From Lachnospiraceae bacterium (GTDB lineage Bacteria; Bacillota; Clostridia; Lachnospirales; Lachnospiraceae): a stretch of 64,000 nucleotides of DNA. Positions 15,525 to 23,501 of the stretch are shown piece by piece. A program made the position numbers and the translations under genes. The notes beneath the pieces were generated by a model that saw only the letters and a list, made by a program, of their open reading frames with translations, made no database searches and had not been told where the DNA came from. The stretch's first letter is position 1. Every line of letters starts with the position of its first letter. The DNA is taken from positions 1 through 64,000 of the forward strand of contig JAEEGQ010000105.1 in the NCBI GenBank assembly GCA_016280395.1, written 5' to 3'.

Positions 15525-17250
15525 AAAAGTGGCTCCATATATAGGCGGGTATAAAAAATATACCGTATGGGCCGCCGTTATGATGTCTCTTGGCATCATA
15601 GCGAGTGTTGTACCGTATTATTTTGTGTATCAGATCATTGCTCCGCTGATACGCAAAGAGGCTTTGGATGCATCCTTTATCCTGGTGCGTGTACTGGGTG
15701 TGGCCGTGTGTGAAGTTATTTATTCTTTCAGCTATGTGCAGGGACTTACGTTTTCCCATATAAGCGCGTATAACACACTGAAAAACCTGAGAGTATCGCT
15801 GCAGGGGAAACTGGAAAAACAGCCGCTCGGGAATATCAGGGAGCTTGGCACGGGCCGTATAAAAAAGATATTCTCGGATGACATCGATCAGATAGAGCTG
15901 CTCCTTGCCCACGCAATACCGGAGGGAATAGCAAATACCGCGATCCCGGCTGTCATAATAGTGCTCATGTTCATCACAGACTGGCGTCTCGGGCTGTTGT
16001 CACTTGTTCCCCTCGTTATCGGAATGTTCGCAATGAGCATGATGATGAAAGCGGGATTCGAGAAAATGAACGCCTATTATGAGTCGGCAGCAAAGATGAA
16101 CAACACCATCATCGAGTATGTAAACGGCATGGAGGTCGTTAAAGTATTCAACAAAGACGGAGATTCCTACAAGCGTTTCGGTAAGGTGGTGAGGAGTTAT
16201 CGCGATTTTACGATAGCCTGGTACAAGGTTTGCTGGCCGTGGATGGCGATCTATACGAGCGTTCTCCCGTGTCTTGTGCTCCTGATGCTGCCTTTTGGCT
16301 CCATGATGGTGCTTGACGGCACGATAGCGCTCGAGAAGATGGTGCTGGTATTCTGCATGTCCTTCGCAGTGGGGCCTTCTGTGCTTAAGGCATTAAACTT
16401 TGCCGGCAAGTTTCCGCAGCTTGACTATAAGATATCAGAGCTTGAAAAGCTTATGGATCACCCGCCGCTTAAAGAGGGAACCTCGGGCTTTAAGGGCAGT
16501 GACCGGAATGTCGAATTTAAAAATGTTCATTTTGCGTATGAGGATAAAGAAGTGCTGCACGGAGTGGATCTGTCGCTTAAGCAGGGGACAACGACAGCCC
16601 TGGTGGGCGAATCCGGAAGCGGAAAGTCGACTCTTGCAAGGCTCCTGGTACATTATTACGACATTTCCGAAGGCAATATAACTATCGGGGGACAGGATAT
16701 AACAGATATGTCGCTTGAAGCCTTAAATGAGCAGGTGGCATATGTTTCCCAGGAACAGTTCCTGTTCAATACAACGCTTTATGATAATATCCTTATCGGA
16801 AAACCAGGCGCGACCCGTGAAGAGGTACTTGACGCAGCAAACAGAGCCCAGTGCAGCGAATTCCTTGAAAGATTCCCGGAAGGTATCGAAACACAGGCCG
16901 GAGACGGCGGCAAACAGCTTTCGGGAGGGGAACGGCAGAGGATATCGCTTGCAAGAGCGATCCTTAAAAATGCCCCCATAATCGTGCTCGATGAGGCAAC
17001 TGCATTTATGGATCCGGAAAATGAGGAAAAGATGAACGCTGCCATAGACGAGATCATTAAAGATAAGACGGTGCTTGTCATTGCACACAGGCTTTCGACG
17101 ATAAAGAATGCGGATAAGATCTGTGTGATGAAGGAAGGCGGCTGTATCGCTTCCGGAACTCACGAAAAACTGCTTAAAGAATGTGACGAATACAGGAAGC
17201 TGTGGGATGCATCGGTTTCCGCAAGCACATGGAAGATCAAGGAGGCTTAA
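15517..17250 (+). CDS. Exporter-fold ABC half transporter (subunit 1)
   Basis: A 577-residue membrane-ATPase fusion. Six helices occupy about 15-290; the ATPase half has Walker A GESGSGKST, signature LSGGERQR, Walker B IIVLDEATA and the H-loop IAHRLST. The ATG at 15517 is chosen because GGAGGG at 15503-15508 sits at the right distance; ATG 15502 would be inside that site. It overlaps the ECF ATPase end by 8 nt. Together with the next gene it makes a heterodimer. Exporter-fold pairs next to iron-regulated genes can be siderophore importers (YbtPQ in Yersinia, IrtAB in mycobacteria), and the metal-type operator upstream fits that reading. A drug exporter is the alternative. Confidence 0.88.
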   Translation: MFKKVAPYIGGYKKYTVWAAVMMSLGIIASVVPYYFVYQIIAPLIRKEALDASFILVRVLGVAVCEVIYSFSYVQGLTFSHISAYNTLKNLRVSLQGKLEKQPLGNIRELGTGRIKKIFSDDIDQIELLLAHAIPEGIANTAIPAVIIVLMFITDWRLGLLSLVPLVIGMFAMSMMMKAGFEKMNAYYESAAKMNNTIIEYVNGMEVVKVFNKDGDSYKRFGKVVRSYRDFTIAWYKVCWPWMAIYTSVLPCLVLLMLPFGSMMVLDGTIALEKMVLVFCMSFAVGPSVLKALNFAGKFPQLDYKISELEKLMDHPPLKEGTSGFKGSDRNVEFKNVHFAYEDKEVLHGVDLSLKQGTTTALVGESGSGKSTLARLLVHYYDISEGNITIGGQDITDMSLEALNEQVAYVSQEQFLFNTTLYDNILIGKPGATREEVLDAANRAQCSEFLERFPEGIETQAGDGGKQLSGGERQRISLARAILKNAPIIVLDEATAFMDPENEEKMNAAIDEIIKDKTVLVIAHRLSTIKNADKICVMKEGGCIASGTHEKLLKECDEYRKLWDASVSASTWKIKEA

Positions 17251-17254
17251 GGTT

Positions 17255-18985
17255 ATGCTGAAGATAATGCACAGGATCATAGAGATGACGGGAAAGTATA
17301 AGTGGCGCATCAGGTCCTCGTATATAACAGCCTTCCTGAAGGGAGTTATGATGAAGATACCGCTTGTACTGTGCTTTCTCTGTATAAGCCGGTTTATGCG
17401 GGGGAAGATGGACACGACAGGATGTATCGTCTTTGGCGTTATCGCCCTTGCCTCCGTTTTGCTCGAAGCGGTGTTTGAGCATATTTCAAATGTACTGCAG
17501 TCAGCAACCGGTTACATGGTGTTTGCAGACATGAGATTAAGGCTCGGAGATCATCTCAGAAAGCTTCCGATGGGGTATTTTACCGAAGGGAATATAGGAA
17601 AAGTAAGCTCGGTGCTTGCCACAGACATGATCTTTATTGAAGAAAACTGTATGGGCGTCATGTCGGAGCTCGTTACTTTCATCATTTCGCAGGCGCTCAT
17701 GACTGGCATGATGTTTGTCATGGATATAAGGCTCGGCCTTCTTTCACTGCTTATCGTATCGGTTTTTATACTGATCGGAAATCTGATGCTGAAGACCACA
17801 CTTAAACACTCTGTGATAAAACAGGAGGACTGTGAGTCGCTTACGGAAGAAGTGCTTGATTTTGCTGAAGGCATCGGAATAATCAAGTCCTACAACATGC
17901 TCGGGGAAAGATCCGGGAAACTGAGGGATGAATTCGAAAAGAGCTGCAGGGAAAGCATCGATTTCGAAGTGGCTTACGGACCGTGGGCAAGAGCGCTTTA
18001 TCTGACTTTCGGCATAGGCACCGCGCTTATGCTGGCGCTGTGCGCATTTCTCTTTAAGACGGGCCGGATATCCGACGAATACATGGTAGGTATGGCACTG
18101 TTCCTTTTCGACATGTTTGTTTCGATCAAGAGCTATTACGGACAGATGGCCAGACTTACGGTAACGGATGCCAGCCTTAACAGGATAGAAGAGGTGTTTA
18201 ACGCAGAGGAGCTTAAGGATGACGGACAGCAGAAGTTTGATACGGCCGGCAGCGGATCCGGCACGGCAGAGATAGTTTATGACAATGTAAGCTTTGCTTA
18301 TACGGATAAAGAGGTACTGAAAAATGTGTCCTTTGAAGTAAAACAGGGGGAGATGACCGCACTGGTGGGGCCTTCCGGAGGCGGAAAATCCACGATAGCA
18401 TCACTTCTTGCACGGTTCTGGGATATTAAGAACGGGCGTATCCTCATAAAAGGCAAAAACATAAAGGAAGTACCGCTTGGAAGTCTTATGGATCAGATCA
18501 GCATGGTGTTCCAGAGAATCTATCTGTTTCAGGACACGGTGTATAACAATATTGCGATCGGACGCCCGGATGCAACAAGGGCAGAGGTTGAAAATGCAGC
18601 AAAAAAGGCGCGATGCTACGATTTTATCATGCAGCTTCCAAACGGGTTTGATACTGTGATAGGAGAAGGAGGCGCATCGCTTTCGGGCGGTGAGCAGCAG
18701 AGGATCTCCATTGCAAGATGTATCCTGAAGGACGCGCCCATTGTCGTACTTGACGAAGCAACTGCAAGTGTTGATGCGGATAATGAAAGGGCGATCCAGG
18801 AAGCTATCTCGGAGCTTTGCAGGGATAAGACGCTTCTTGTTATCGCACACAGATTAAAGACCATAAAGGATGCGGATCAGATACTTGTTGTTTCTGACGG
18901 AAAGATAACGGAGCGCGGGGATCACTCATCGCTTATGGAACAGAACGGAATGTATGCGCATATGGTATCGCTGCAGGCATCCTGA
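17255..18985 (+). CDS. Exporter-fold ABC half transporter (subunit 2)
   Basis: A 576-residue partner of the preceding half transporter. AGGAGG at 17240-17245 sets ATG 17255; the in-frame ATG 17183 lies inside the upstream gene. Membrane helices are at about 20-300. The ATPase half has Walker A GPSGGGKST, signature LSGGEQQR, Walker B IVVLDEATASVDADN and IAHRLKT. Both half transporters therefore keep full ATPase sites. The operon ends in a strong terminator at 19027-19057. S, T, A, A plus two half transporters under one metal-type operator suggests joint uptake and processing of a metal chelate; this is inference. Confidence 0.88.
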   Translation: MLKIMHRIIEMTGKYKWRIRSSYITAFLKGVMMKIPLVLCFLCISRFMRGKMDTTGCIVFGVIALASVLLEAVFEHISNVLQSATGYMVFADMRLRLGDHLRKLPMGYFTEGNIGKVSSVLATDMIFIEENCMGVMSELVTFIISQALMTGMMFVMDIRLGLLSLLIVSVFILIGNLMLKTTLKHSVIKQEDCESLTEEVLDFAEGIGIIKSYNMLGERSGKLRDEFEKSCRESIDFEVAYGPWARALYLTFGIGTALMLALCAFLFKTGRISDEYMVGMALFLFDMFVSIKSYYGQMARLTVTDASLNRIEEVFNAEELKDDGQQKFDTAGSGSGTAEIVYDNVSFAYTDKEVLKNVSFEVKQGEMTALVGPSGGGKSTIASLLARFWDIKNGRILIKGKNIKEVPLGSLMDQISMVFQRIYLFQDTVYNNIAIGRPDATRAEVENAAKKARCYDFIMQLPNGFDTVIGEGGASLSGGEQQRISIARCILKDAPIVVLDEATASVDADNERAIQEAISELCRDKTLLVIAHRLKTIKDADQILVVSDGKITERGDHSSLMEQNGMYAHMVSLQAS

Positions 18986-19026
18986 AGTCCTGTGTCAAAA
19001 GTAAAAAAATCCATATTGTTTTTTAG

Positions 19027-19057
19027 TCTCCCGCAGAAACATGCGGGAGATTTTTTT
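19027..19057 (+). terminator. Strong intrinsic terminator of the ECF/ABC operon
   Basis: TCTCCCGCA at 19027-19035, loop GAAACA, TGCGGGAGA at 19042-19050, then seven T. It closes the operon 42 bp after the last stop. Confidence 0.92.
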
Positions 19058-19100
19058 GCCGTGTCGTACATTATGCCCTGTGCAATTGTCTTTTCTCGTC

Positions 19101-19132
19101 ATTCCGCGCTGTTCCGCATAATTTCGCGGAAT
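19101..19132. repeat. Imperfect nested palindrome upstream of the zinc-operon promoter
   Basis: ATTCCGCG (19101-19108) pairs with CGCGGAAT (19125-19132), and TTCCGC (19112-19117) with GCGGAA (19126-19131). The two forms are mutually exclusive. It lies 14 bp upstream of the -35 and has no T-run. In 18986-19315 no gene is seen; the stretch holds a terminator, this palindrome, a promoter and a structured leader. Confidence 0.45.
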
Positions 19133-19145
19133 TATTATTTTCCTG

Positions 19146-19174
19146 TTGACAGGTAATACTCATCGGATTATAAT
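19146..19174 (+). promoter_or_regulatory. Consensus sigma-A promoter of the zinc operon
   Basis: TTGACA at 19146-19151 and TATAAT at 19169-19174, exact consensus hexamers with a 17-bp spacer. It gives a leader of about 135 nt before the fur-family gene, which carries two large inverted repeats. So strong a promoter implies a repressor. Confidence 0.9.
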
Positions 19175-19216
19175 GATTTGCGATTGTGTTGCAAAACTTT
19201 TATGAGGGTAATAGAA

Positions 19217-19238
19217 GTTTGAAAGTAAACTTTCAAAC
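19217..19238. promoter_or_regulatory. Perfect 22-bp palindrome in the fur/zur leader
   Basis: GTTTGAAAGT at 19217-19226 and ACTTTCAAAC at 19229-19238 around AA. Perfect 10-bp arms, about 35 bp after the likely transcription start. It may be the autoregulatory operator of the Fur-like protein or a leader hairpin; it does not match the usual Fur or Zur box closely. Confidence 0.6.
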
Positions 19239-19241
19239 AGC

Positions 19242-19273
19242 GCATTTGTGCTGCGTAATCCTCGCACAAATGC
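19242..19273. repeat. Second leader inverted repeat
   Basis: GCATTTGTGC at 19242-19251 and GCACAAATGC at 19264-19273, perfect 10-bp arms with a 12-nt loop. It starts 3 bp after the 22-bp palindrome and ends about 40 nt before the start codon. No T-run follows. Confidence 0.65.
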
Positions 19274-19315
19274 AACCATTAGCTGCTCGCTGCACTCGCA
19301 GCATGGAGGTTAAAG

Positions 19316-19723
19316 ATGAAAACGGAATATAACACAAGGCCGAGGAATGCCATCATAGAGTATCTGCGTGAAAATGCCGACACCCGCTTTACCGCGCGTG
19401 ATATCCTGAAGGCTTTGAATGCCCGCGGTGAGGATCTTGACAGGTCGACCGTATATCGCAATATCGAACGGCTGTGTAACGAAGGAAAACTGGTCAGATA
19501 CAGGGAAAACGACATAAATGCAACCTGTTACCAGTACTCCGAGGAGCACGGTTCCTGTCATGAACATACGCACGCGCAGTGCTCGGACTGCGGAAAGATA
19601 TTTCATCTTGACAATGAGATACTTGACGAAGCCGCAAAGAAGATGAAAGAAGATTACGGAATAGAGATAGATTATGGAAAGACAGTCATTATGTGCAAAT
19701 GTGACGAGTGCAAAAGCAAATAA
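19316..19723 (+). CDS. Fur-family metalloregulator, Zur-like
   Basis: A 135-residue Fur-family repressor. The N-terminal winged helix has ARDILKALNARGEDLDRSTVYRNIERL (about 27-53). The dimerisation half has GSCHEHTHAQCSDCGKIFHLD (about 79-99) with the first Cys pair C-x-x-C and several His, and CKCDEC near the end (about 126-131) as the second pair; these form the structural zinc site. The next genes are znuA, znuC and znuB, so control of zinc uptake (Zur) is the likely job, but Fur or PerR cannot be ruled out. GGAGG at 19305-19309 precedes the ATG. The leader has a 22-bp perfect palindrome consistent with self-regulation. Confidence 0.85.
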   Translation: MKTEYNTRPRNAIIEYLRENADTRFTARDILKALNARGEDLDRSTVYRNIERLCNEGKLVRYRENDINATCYQYSEEHGSCHEHTHAQCSDCGKIFHLDNEILDEAAKKMKEDYGIEIDYGKTVIMCKCDECKSK

Positions 19724-19739
19724 GGGCAGGCGCGGGACT

Positions 19740-20021
19740 GTGCGTTTCGTTTCGGGCATTATCGCTGTGATGATGCTTTCCTTTGTGCTGCTTGTTTCTG
19801 CTTTTGTCGCTTTTGAGGCTCATCATGACTGCGAAGGCGAAGACTGTCCGATATGCGCGTGTATTGAACAATGCAGGGCCATCCTGCGTATGGCGGCAAA
19901 AACAGGGGGAAAGCAGGTAAGCTTCATGATACCTGTTGCCGTGTTCCTTGCGGTAAACGTGTATGTGAGCATGGCCCGCTCCGATTCGCTTGTTTCCAGA
20001 AAAGTAAGGCTTGACGATTGA
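19740..20021 (+). CDS. Small Cys/His membrane protein of the zinc operon
   Basis: A 93-residue protein, probably starting at GTG 19740, 16 bp after the regulator stop; an in-frame ATG at 19674 inside the regulator is the alternative. Two hydrophobic helices (about 5-24 and about 58-75) flank an extracytoplasmic loop with AHHDCEGEDCPICACIEQC. This loop has two His, acidic residues and five Cys, an obvious metal or disulfide site. No characterised family is recognised, although similar small proteins next to clostridial zinc operons are known to me by pattern only. The place between the Zur-like gene and znuA suggests a zinc-handling or sensing role at the membrane. Confidence 0.65.
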   Translation: MRFVSGIIAVMMLSFVLLVSAFVAFEAHHDCEGEDCPICACIEQCRAILRMAAKTGGKQVSFMIPVAVFLAVNVYVSMARSDSLVSRKVRLDD

Positions 20022-20025
20022 AGAT

Positions 20026-20098
20026 CTCCGATAATGGGCGGATCATGCCCGGGAGGGAGTGGATATCCCTGTTTTAATAAGAGATCAGATTATCGGAG
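20026..20098 (+). promoter_or_regulatory. Structured znuA leader that masks the ribosome site
   Basis: CTCCGATAAT at 20026-20035 is exactly complementary to ATTATCGGAG at 20089-20098, which covers the GGAGG (20095-20099) of znuA. Two inner hairpins fit in the loop: GGGC/GCCC at 20036-20050 and one around GGGAG...ATCCC (about 20054-20069). The fold would hide the ribosome site; opening it would allow translation. Confidence 0.5.
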
Positions 20099-20107
20099 GT
20101 TATTATC

Positions 20108-21130
20108 ATGAAAAAAATAATTATGTTCTTTATGCTTGCTGTTTTAACGGCGGGCTGTTTTGCCGGATGCGCAAACGGAAAACCGAAAGACGACGGCAGG
20201 CTTCGTATTGTAACTACGATCTTCCCGGAATACGACTGGGTGATGAATGTACTTGGCGACAAAAAAGAAAATGCCGAGGTCACAATGCTCCTTGACAGGG
20301 GAGTTGACCTTCACAGCTATCAGCCTTCTGCGGAGGATATCTTAAAGATATCCGTATGCGATCTTTTCATCTATGTGGGCGGAGAATCCGACGGATGGGT
20401 GGACGATGCCTTAAAGGAGGCAACAAACAAGGATATGGTCGTCATCAACCTGCTTGAAGTACTTGGTGATGCCGTCAAGGAAGAAGAAGCAGTGGAGGGA
20501 ATGCAGGCCGGAGAGCATGAACATGAGCATGCACATGAGGATGACCATGATCATGACGAACATGAACATGAGCACGGGGAGGAAGAAAAGGAGTACGACG
20601 AGCATGTTTGGCTGTCGCTTGGCAACGCCGCTGCGCTTACAAAGAAGATATCCGAAGCGCTTTCCCGTATAGATTCCGCCAATGCCGAGGTTTATAAGAA
20701 GAATGCTTTGGCATATGTTGCAAAGCTTGAAGAACTTGACGGAAAATATGCCGAAGTTGTTTCAAGATCAGCACTGAAGACAGTTCTGTTTGCAGACCGT
20801 TTCCCTTTCAGATATCTTACGGATGATTACGGATTGTCGTATTATGCGGCATTTTTGGGATGTTCGGCGGAGACCGAGGCAAGCTTCGAGACGGTTGCGT
20901 TCCTTGCGGGAAAGGCAGACGAGCTTTCACTGCGCGTTGTGCTTACCATTGAAGGAAAAGATCACAGGATCGCGGAAACGGTAGTAAAGAATACAAAGAA
21001 CAAGGATCAGCAGATACTTGTCATGGATTCCCTGCAGTCTGTAACAGCAGAGGATATTAAAAACGGGACCACATATCTTGCGGTCATGGAAAAGAACCTC
21101 GGCGTTCTTGAAAAAGCACTTACGAAATGA
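20108..21130 (+). CDS. znuA: Zinc ABC transporter substrate-binding lipoprotein
   Basis: A 340-residue cluster 9 (A-1 family) binding protein for Zn2+, anchored outside by a lipobox F-A-G-C (about 18-21). The acidic His-rich loop at about 133-160 (EHEHEHAHEDDHDHDEH pattern) is the mark of zinc-specific ZnuA/AdcA proteins; manganese-type homologues lack it. Metal ligands expected in HSYQPSAED, DEHVWLSLGNA and the late Asp/Glu are visible. The gene sits behind a Zur-like regulator and before the matching ATPase and permease. Its ribosome site lies in a 10-bp stem (20026-20098), so translation may be regulated. A small hairpin follows at 21144-21172. Confidence 0.93.
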   Translation: MKKIIMFFMLAVLTAGCFAGCANGKPKDDGRLRIVTTIFPEYDWVMNVLGDKKENAEVTMLLDRGVDLHSYQPSAEDILKISVCDLFIYVGGESDGWVDDALKEATNKDMVVINLLEVLGDAVKEEEAVEGMQAGEHEHEHAHEDDHDHDEHEHEHGEEEKEYDEHVWLSLGNAAALTKKISEALSRIDSANAEVYKKNALAYVAKLEELDGKYAEVVSRSALKTVLFADRFPFRYLTDDYGLSYYAAFLGCSAETEASFETVAFLAGKADELSLRVVLTIEGKDHRIAETVVKNTKNKDQQILVMDSLQSVTAEDIKNGTTYLAVMEKNLGVLEKALTK

Positions 21131-21143
21131 GTTTGAAACGATG

Positions 21144-21172
21144 CTTATTGATAAGCCCGGCGAGTCAATAAG
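21144..21172 (+). repeat. Hairpin between znuA and znuC
   Basis: CTTATTGA at 21144-21151 pairs with TCAATAAG at 21165-21172, loop 13 nt. No T-run follows. It may protect the 3' end of the znuA part of the mRNA and so raise binding-protein level over ATPase and permease. Confidence 0.5.
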
Positions 21173-21190
21173 AGAGTTGGAGGAAGTAAA

Positions 21191-21910
21191 ATGGCTTACA
21201 TCACGGTAACGGATCTGTCCCTTGGGTACGAGTCGCATGTGATCGTCAAAAATCTTGATTTTTCGGTGAATAAAGGCGATTATCTCTGCATCGTGGGCGA
21301 GAACGGCTCAGGAAAGACCACACTTATGAAAACACTGCTGCATCTGCGCGAACCCATGAGCGGGCAGATCGTGACCGGTGATGGGCTTAAAAGAAACGAG
21401 ATCGGCTATCTGCCTCAGCAGACCGAGGTACAGAAGGACTTCCCGGCATCCGTATATGAGATAGTGCTTTCGGGATGTCAGGGACGTTTGGGCCTGCGTC
21501 CTTTTTACAGCAGCGAAGAAAAGAAGCTTGCCCGCGAAAACATGGAACGAATGGGCATAGCCGGCCTCGAAAAGCGTTCGTACAGGACGCTTTCGGGCGG
21601 TCAGCAGCAGAGAGTCCTGCTTGCAAGAGCGCTCTGCGCTACAAGAAAGGTATTGCTGCTTGACGAACCCGTTGCGGGGCTTGATCCGGTCGTTACTATG
21701 CAGATGTATGATCTGATAGAAGAGCTTAACAGAGAGGGGATCACGATCATAATGATCTCTCATGATATCGAGGCAGCCGCAAAATACGCAAGCCATATCC
21801 TGCATATAGGTGACAAGATATTCTTCGGTACAAGGAAAGAGTACCTTGAAGGCGAGATGGGAAGGCTCTTCGCAAATAAACGGGAAGGCGGTGAAAGAAA
21901 CAATGGATAA
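21191..21910 (+). CDS. znuC: Zinc ABC transporter ATP-binding protein
   Basis: A 239-residue cytoplasmic ATPase. Walker A GENGSGKTTL (about 37-46), Q-loop YLPQQTEVQ, signature LSGGQQQRVLLARAL, Walker B VLLLDEPVAG and switch His MISHD are all present. Sequence style is that of metal (Mn/Zn) family transporters. GGAGG at 21179-21183 precedes the ATG. Its end overlaps the permease start by 8 nt. It powers ZnuB for import of zinc delivered by ZnuA. Confidence 0.93.
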   Translation: MAYITVTDLSLGYESHVIVKNLDFSVNKGDYLCIVGENGSGKTTLMKTLLHLREPMSGQIVTGDGLKRNEIGYLPQQTEVQKDFPASVYEIVLSGCQGRLGLRPFYSSEEKKLARENMERMGIAGLEKRSYRTLSGGQQQRVLLARALCATRKVLLLDEPVAGLDPVVTMQMYDLIEELNREGITIIMISHDIEAAAKYASHILHIGDKIFFGTRKEYLEGEMGRLFANKREGGERNNG

Positions 21911-22745
21911 GCTGTTTTTATACCTGCAGTTTCCCTTTGTGAGATATGCGCTTATCGTGGGAGTGCTGATCGCGCTCTGTTCGTCACTTTTGGGCGTTAC
22001 GCTTGTCTTAAAGCGGTTTTCCTATATCGGCGACGGTCTTTCACATGTGGCTTTTGGCGCGATGGCGATAGCATCCGTGCTTAATTTCACCAATGAGATG
22101 GTGCTGATCCTGCCAATAACCGTGCTGTGTGCCGTGCTGCTTCTCAGGACCGGGAAGAATGCAAAGATAAAGGGAGATGCGGCGATAGCCATGATATCTG
22201 TGGGGGCGCTGGCCTTCGGTTATCTGCTCATGAATATATTCTCCACATCTTCAAACCTGACAGGAGACGTGTGCTCCACACTGTTTGGGTCAACATCGAT
22301 ACTTACGCTTACAAAAGAAGAAGTATGGCTGTGTATCGTGCTCTCGGTGACAGTGCTGCTGATATTCGTATTGTTTTACAACAAGATCTTTGCGGTGACC
22401 TTTGACGAGGACTTCTCAAATGCGACCGGAACAAGGGCAAATGCCTATAACCTCATGCTTGCTGTAGTCATAGCAGTGATAATAGTCCTTGCCATGAACC
22501 TTGTGGGATCGCTCCTGATATCCGCGCTGGTGATTTTCCCCGCATTATCTGCAATGAGACTTTTCAACAATTTCAAGTCGGTCACGGTATTTTCGGCGAT
22601 CTTCTCCGTGATCTGCGCATTCCTTGGCATAGTGATCTCCATCCTTGCGGGAACACCTGTGGGTTCGACCATCGTTGCGGTTGATGTTGCGGGCTTCATT
22701 ATCTGCTGCGCTGCAGGAATGATAACGGGAGGTGCGGCAAGATGA
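21903..22745 (+). CDS. znuB: Zinc ABC transporter permease
   Basis: A 280-residue membrane protein of the ABC-3 metal permease family with about eight helices. The ATG at 21903 is chosen over the longer in-frame ATG at 21810 because MDKLFLYLQFPFVRYALIVG is the normal family N-terminus. Family phrases: KRFSYIGDGLSHVAFGAMA (about 37-55) and MNLVGSLLISALVIFPALSAM near residue 200. The stop overlaps the next gene ATG (ATGA at 22742-22745). It completes the zinc importer. Confidence 0.93.
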   Translation: MDKLFLYLQFPFVRYALIVGVLIALCSSLLGVTLVLKRFSYIGDGLSHVAFGAMAIASVLNFTNEMVLILPITVLCAVLLLRTGKNAKIKGDAAIAMISVGALAFGYLLMNIFSTSSNLTGDVCSTLFGSTSILTLTKEEVWLCIVLSVTVLLIFVLFYNKIFAVTFDEDFSNATGTRANAYNLMLAVVIAVIIVLAMNLVGSLLISALVIFPALSAMRLFNNFKSVTVFSAIFSVICAFLGIVISILAGTPVGSTIVAVDVAGFIICCAAGMITGGAAR

Positions 22746-23350
22746 AGATGAAGAAAACTGCCTTTGCGCTGCTGATCGTTCTTGTGATATCGGCTTTTGC
22801 CGGCTGCGGAAACGGTGCAGGCGCAAAAAAGATAACAAATCCGTCCGGCAGTGTGAAAGATGTACTCGAACAGGGGATGGCAAATACCACACCGACCGTA
22901 ACACCCGACGAACAAAAGCAGGACGGACCAACTCCCACCGCTGCCAATGAAGGAGACCACGGAGACAAAAACAATGATAACGGGCAAGAAAACGGATCCG
23001 GCAAAATAGACATAGATCTGACCGTGATGTCGGCAACTATGATCTATTCCGAGGTTTATAACATGATGGTCTCTCCCGAAAGTTATATGGGGAAGGTCAT
23101 AAAAATGTGCGGGACCTACGTGGCGCCTGTCGATGACAGCACGGGAAAGACGATCCATGCATGCCTTATCTCAGATGCGACCGCATGCTGCTCGCAGGGC
23201 ATGGAATTCGAGCTTGCCGGGAAAGCCGCTTATCCCGAATACGGCAGCGAGATATGCGTATACGGGACCTTTGATCTTTATAAGGAAGGAGAGTACTTGT
23301 ACTGCATCCTAAAAAACTCAGAACTGGTTTCCGCAACAAGTCCGGAATAA
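22742..23350 (+). CDS. Lipoprotein with DUF1980/TIGR03943-like C-terminus
   Basis: A 202-residue lipoprotein (lipobox F-A-G-C, about 18-21). A polar, disordered stretch up to about 90 precedes a compact domain with KVIKMCGTYVAPVDD, HACLISDATACCSQGMEFEL and ICVYGTFDLYKEGEYLYC. That pattern resembles the C-terminal part of TIGR03943/DUF1980 proteins, which include the zinc-regulated YcgQ of Bacillus subtilis. Five Cys in the domain may bind metal. It is translationally coupled to znuB and is the last gene before a terminator, so it belongs to the zinc operon. A role in periplasm-side zinc handling is inferred; no enzymatic motif is visible. Confidence 0.7.
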   Translation: MKMKKTAFALLIVLVISAFAGCGNGAGAKKITNPSGSVKDVLEQGMANTTPTVTPDEQKQDGPTPTAANEGDHGDKNNDNGQENGSGKIDIDLTVMSATMIYSEVYNMMVSPESYMGKVIKMCGTYVAPVDDSTGKTIHACLISDATACCSQGMEFELAGKAAYPEYGSEICVYGTFDLYKEGEYLYCILKNSELVSATSPE

Positions 23351-23380
23351 GACCGGACAAGGCTTATGCGAAAAAAACAG

Positions 23381-23412
23381 AAGACCGGACAGGAATGCCT
23401 GCCCGGTCTTTT
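23381..23412 (+). terminator. Terminator of the zinc operon
   Basis: AAGACCGGACAGG at 23381-23393 pairs with CCTGCCCGGTCTT at 23398-23410 around AATG, with one mismatched pair, and continues into TTTT. A partial repeat of the left arm (AAGACCGGACAAGG) lies upstream at 23349-23362. Confidence 0.88.
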
Positions 23413-23501
23413 ACTGTTGATGTGTCAAGGCAGTGTATTGTAATATTTCCTCCGTCGTGCTAAAATACAATAAATGCGGTCTGCAAAGGGGAATATATGA
23501 A

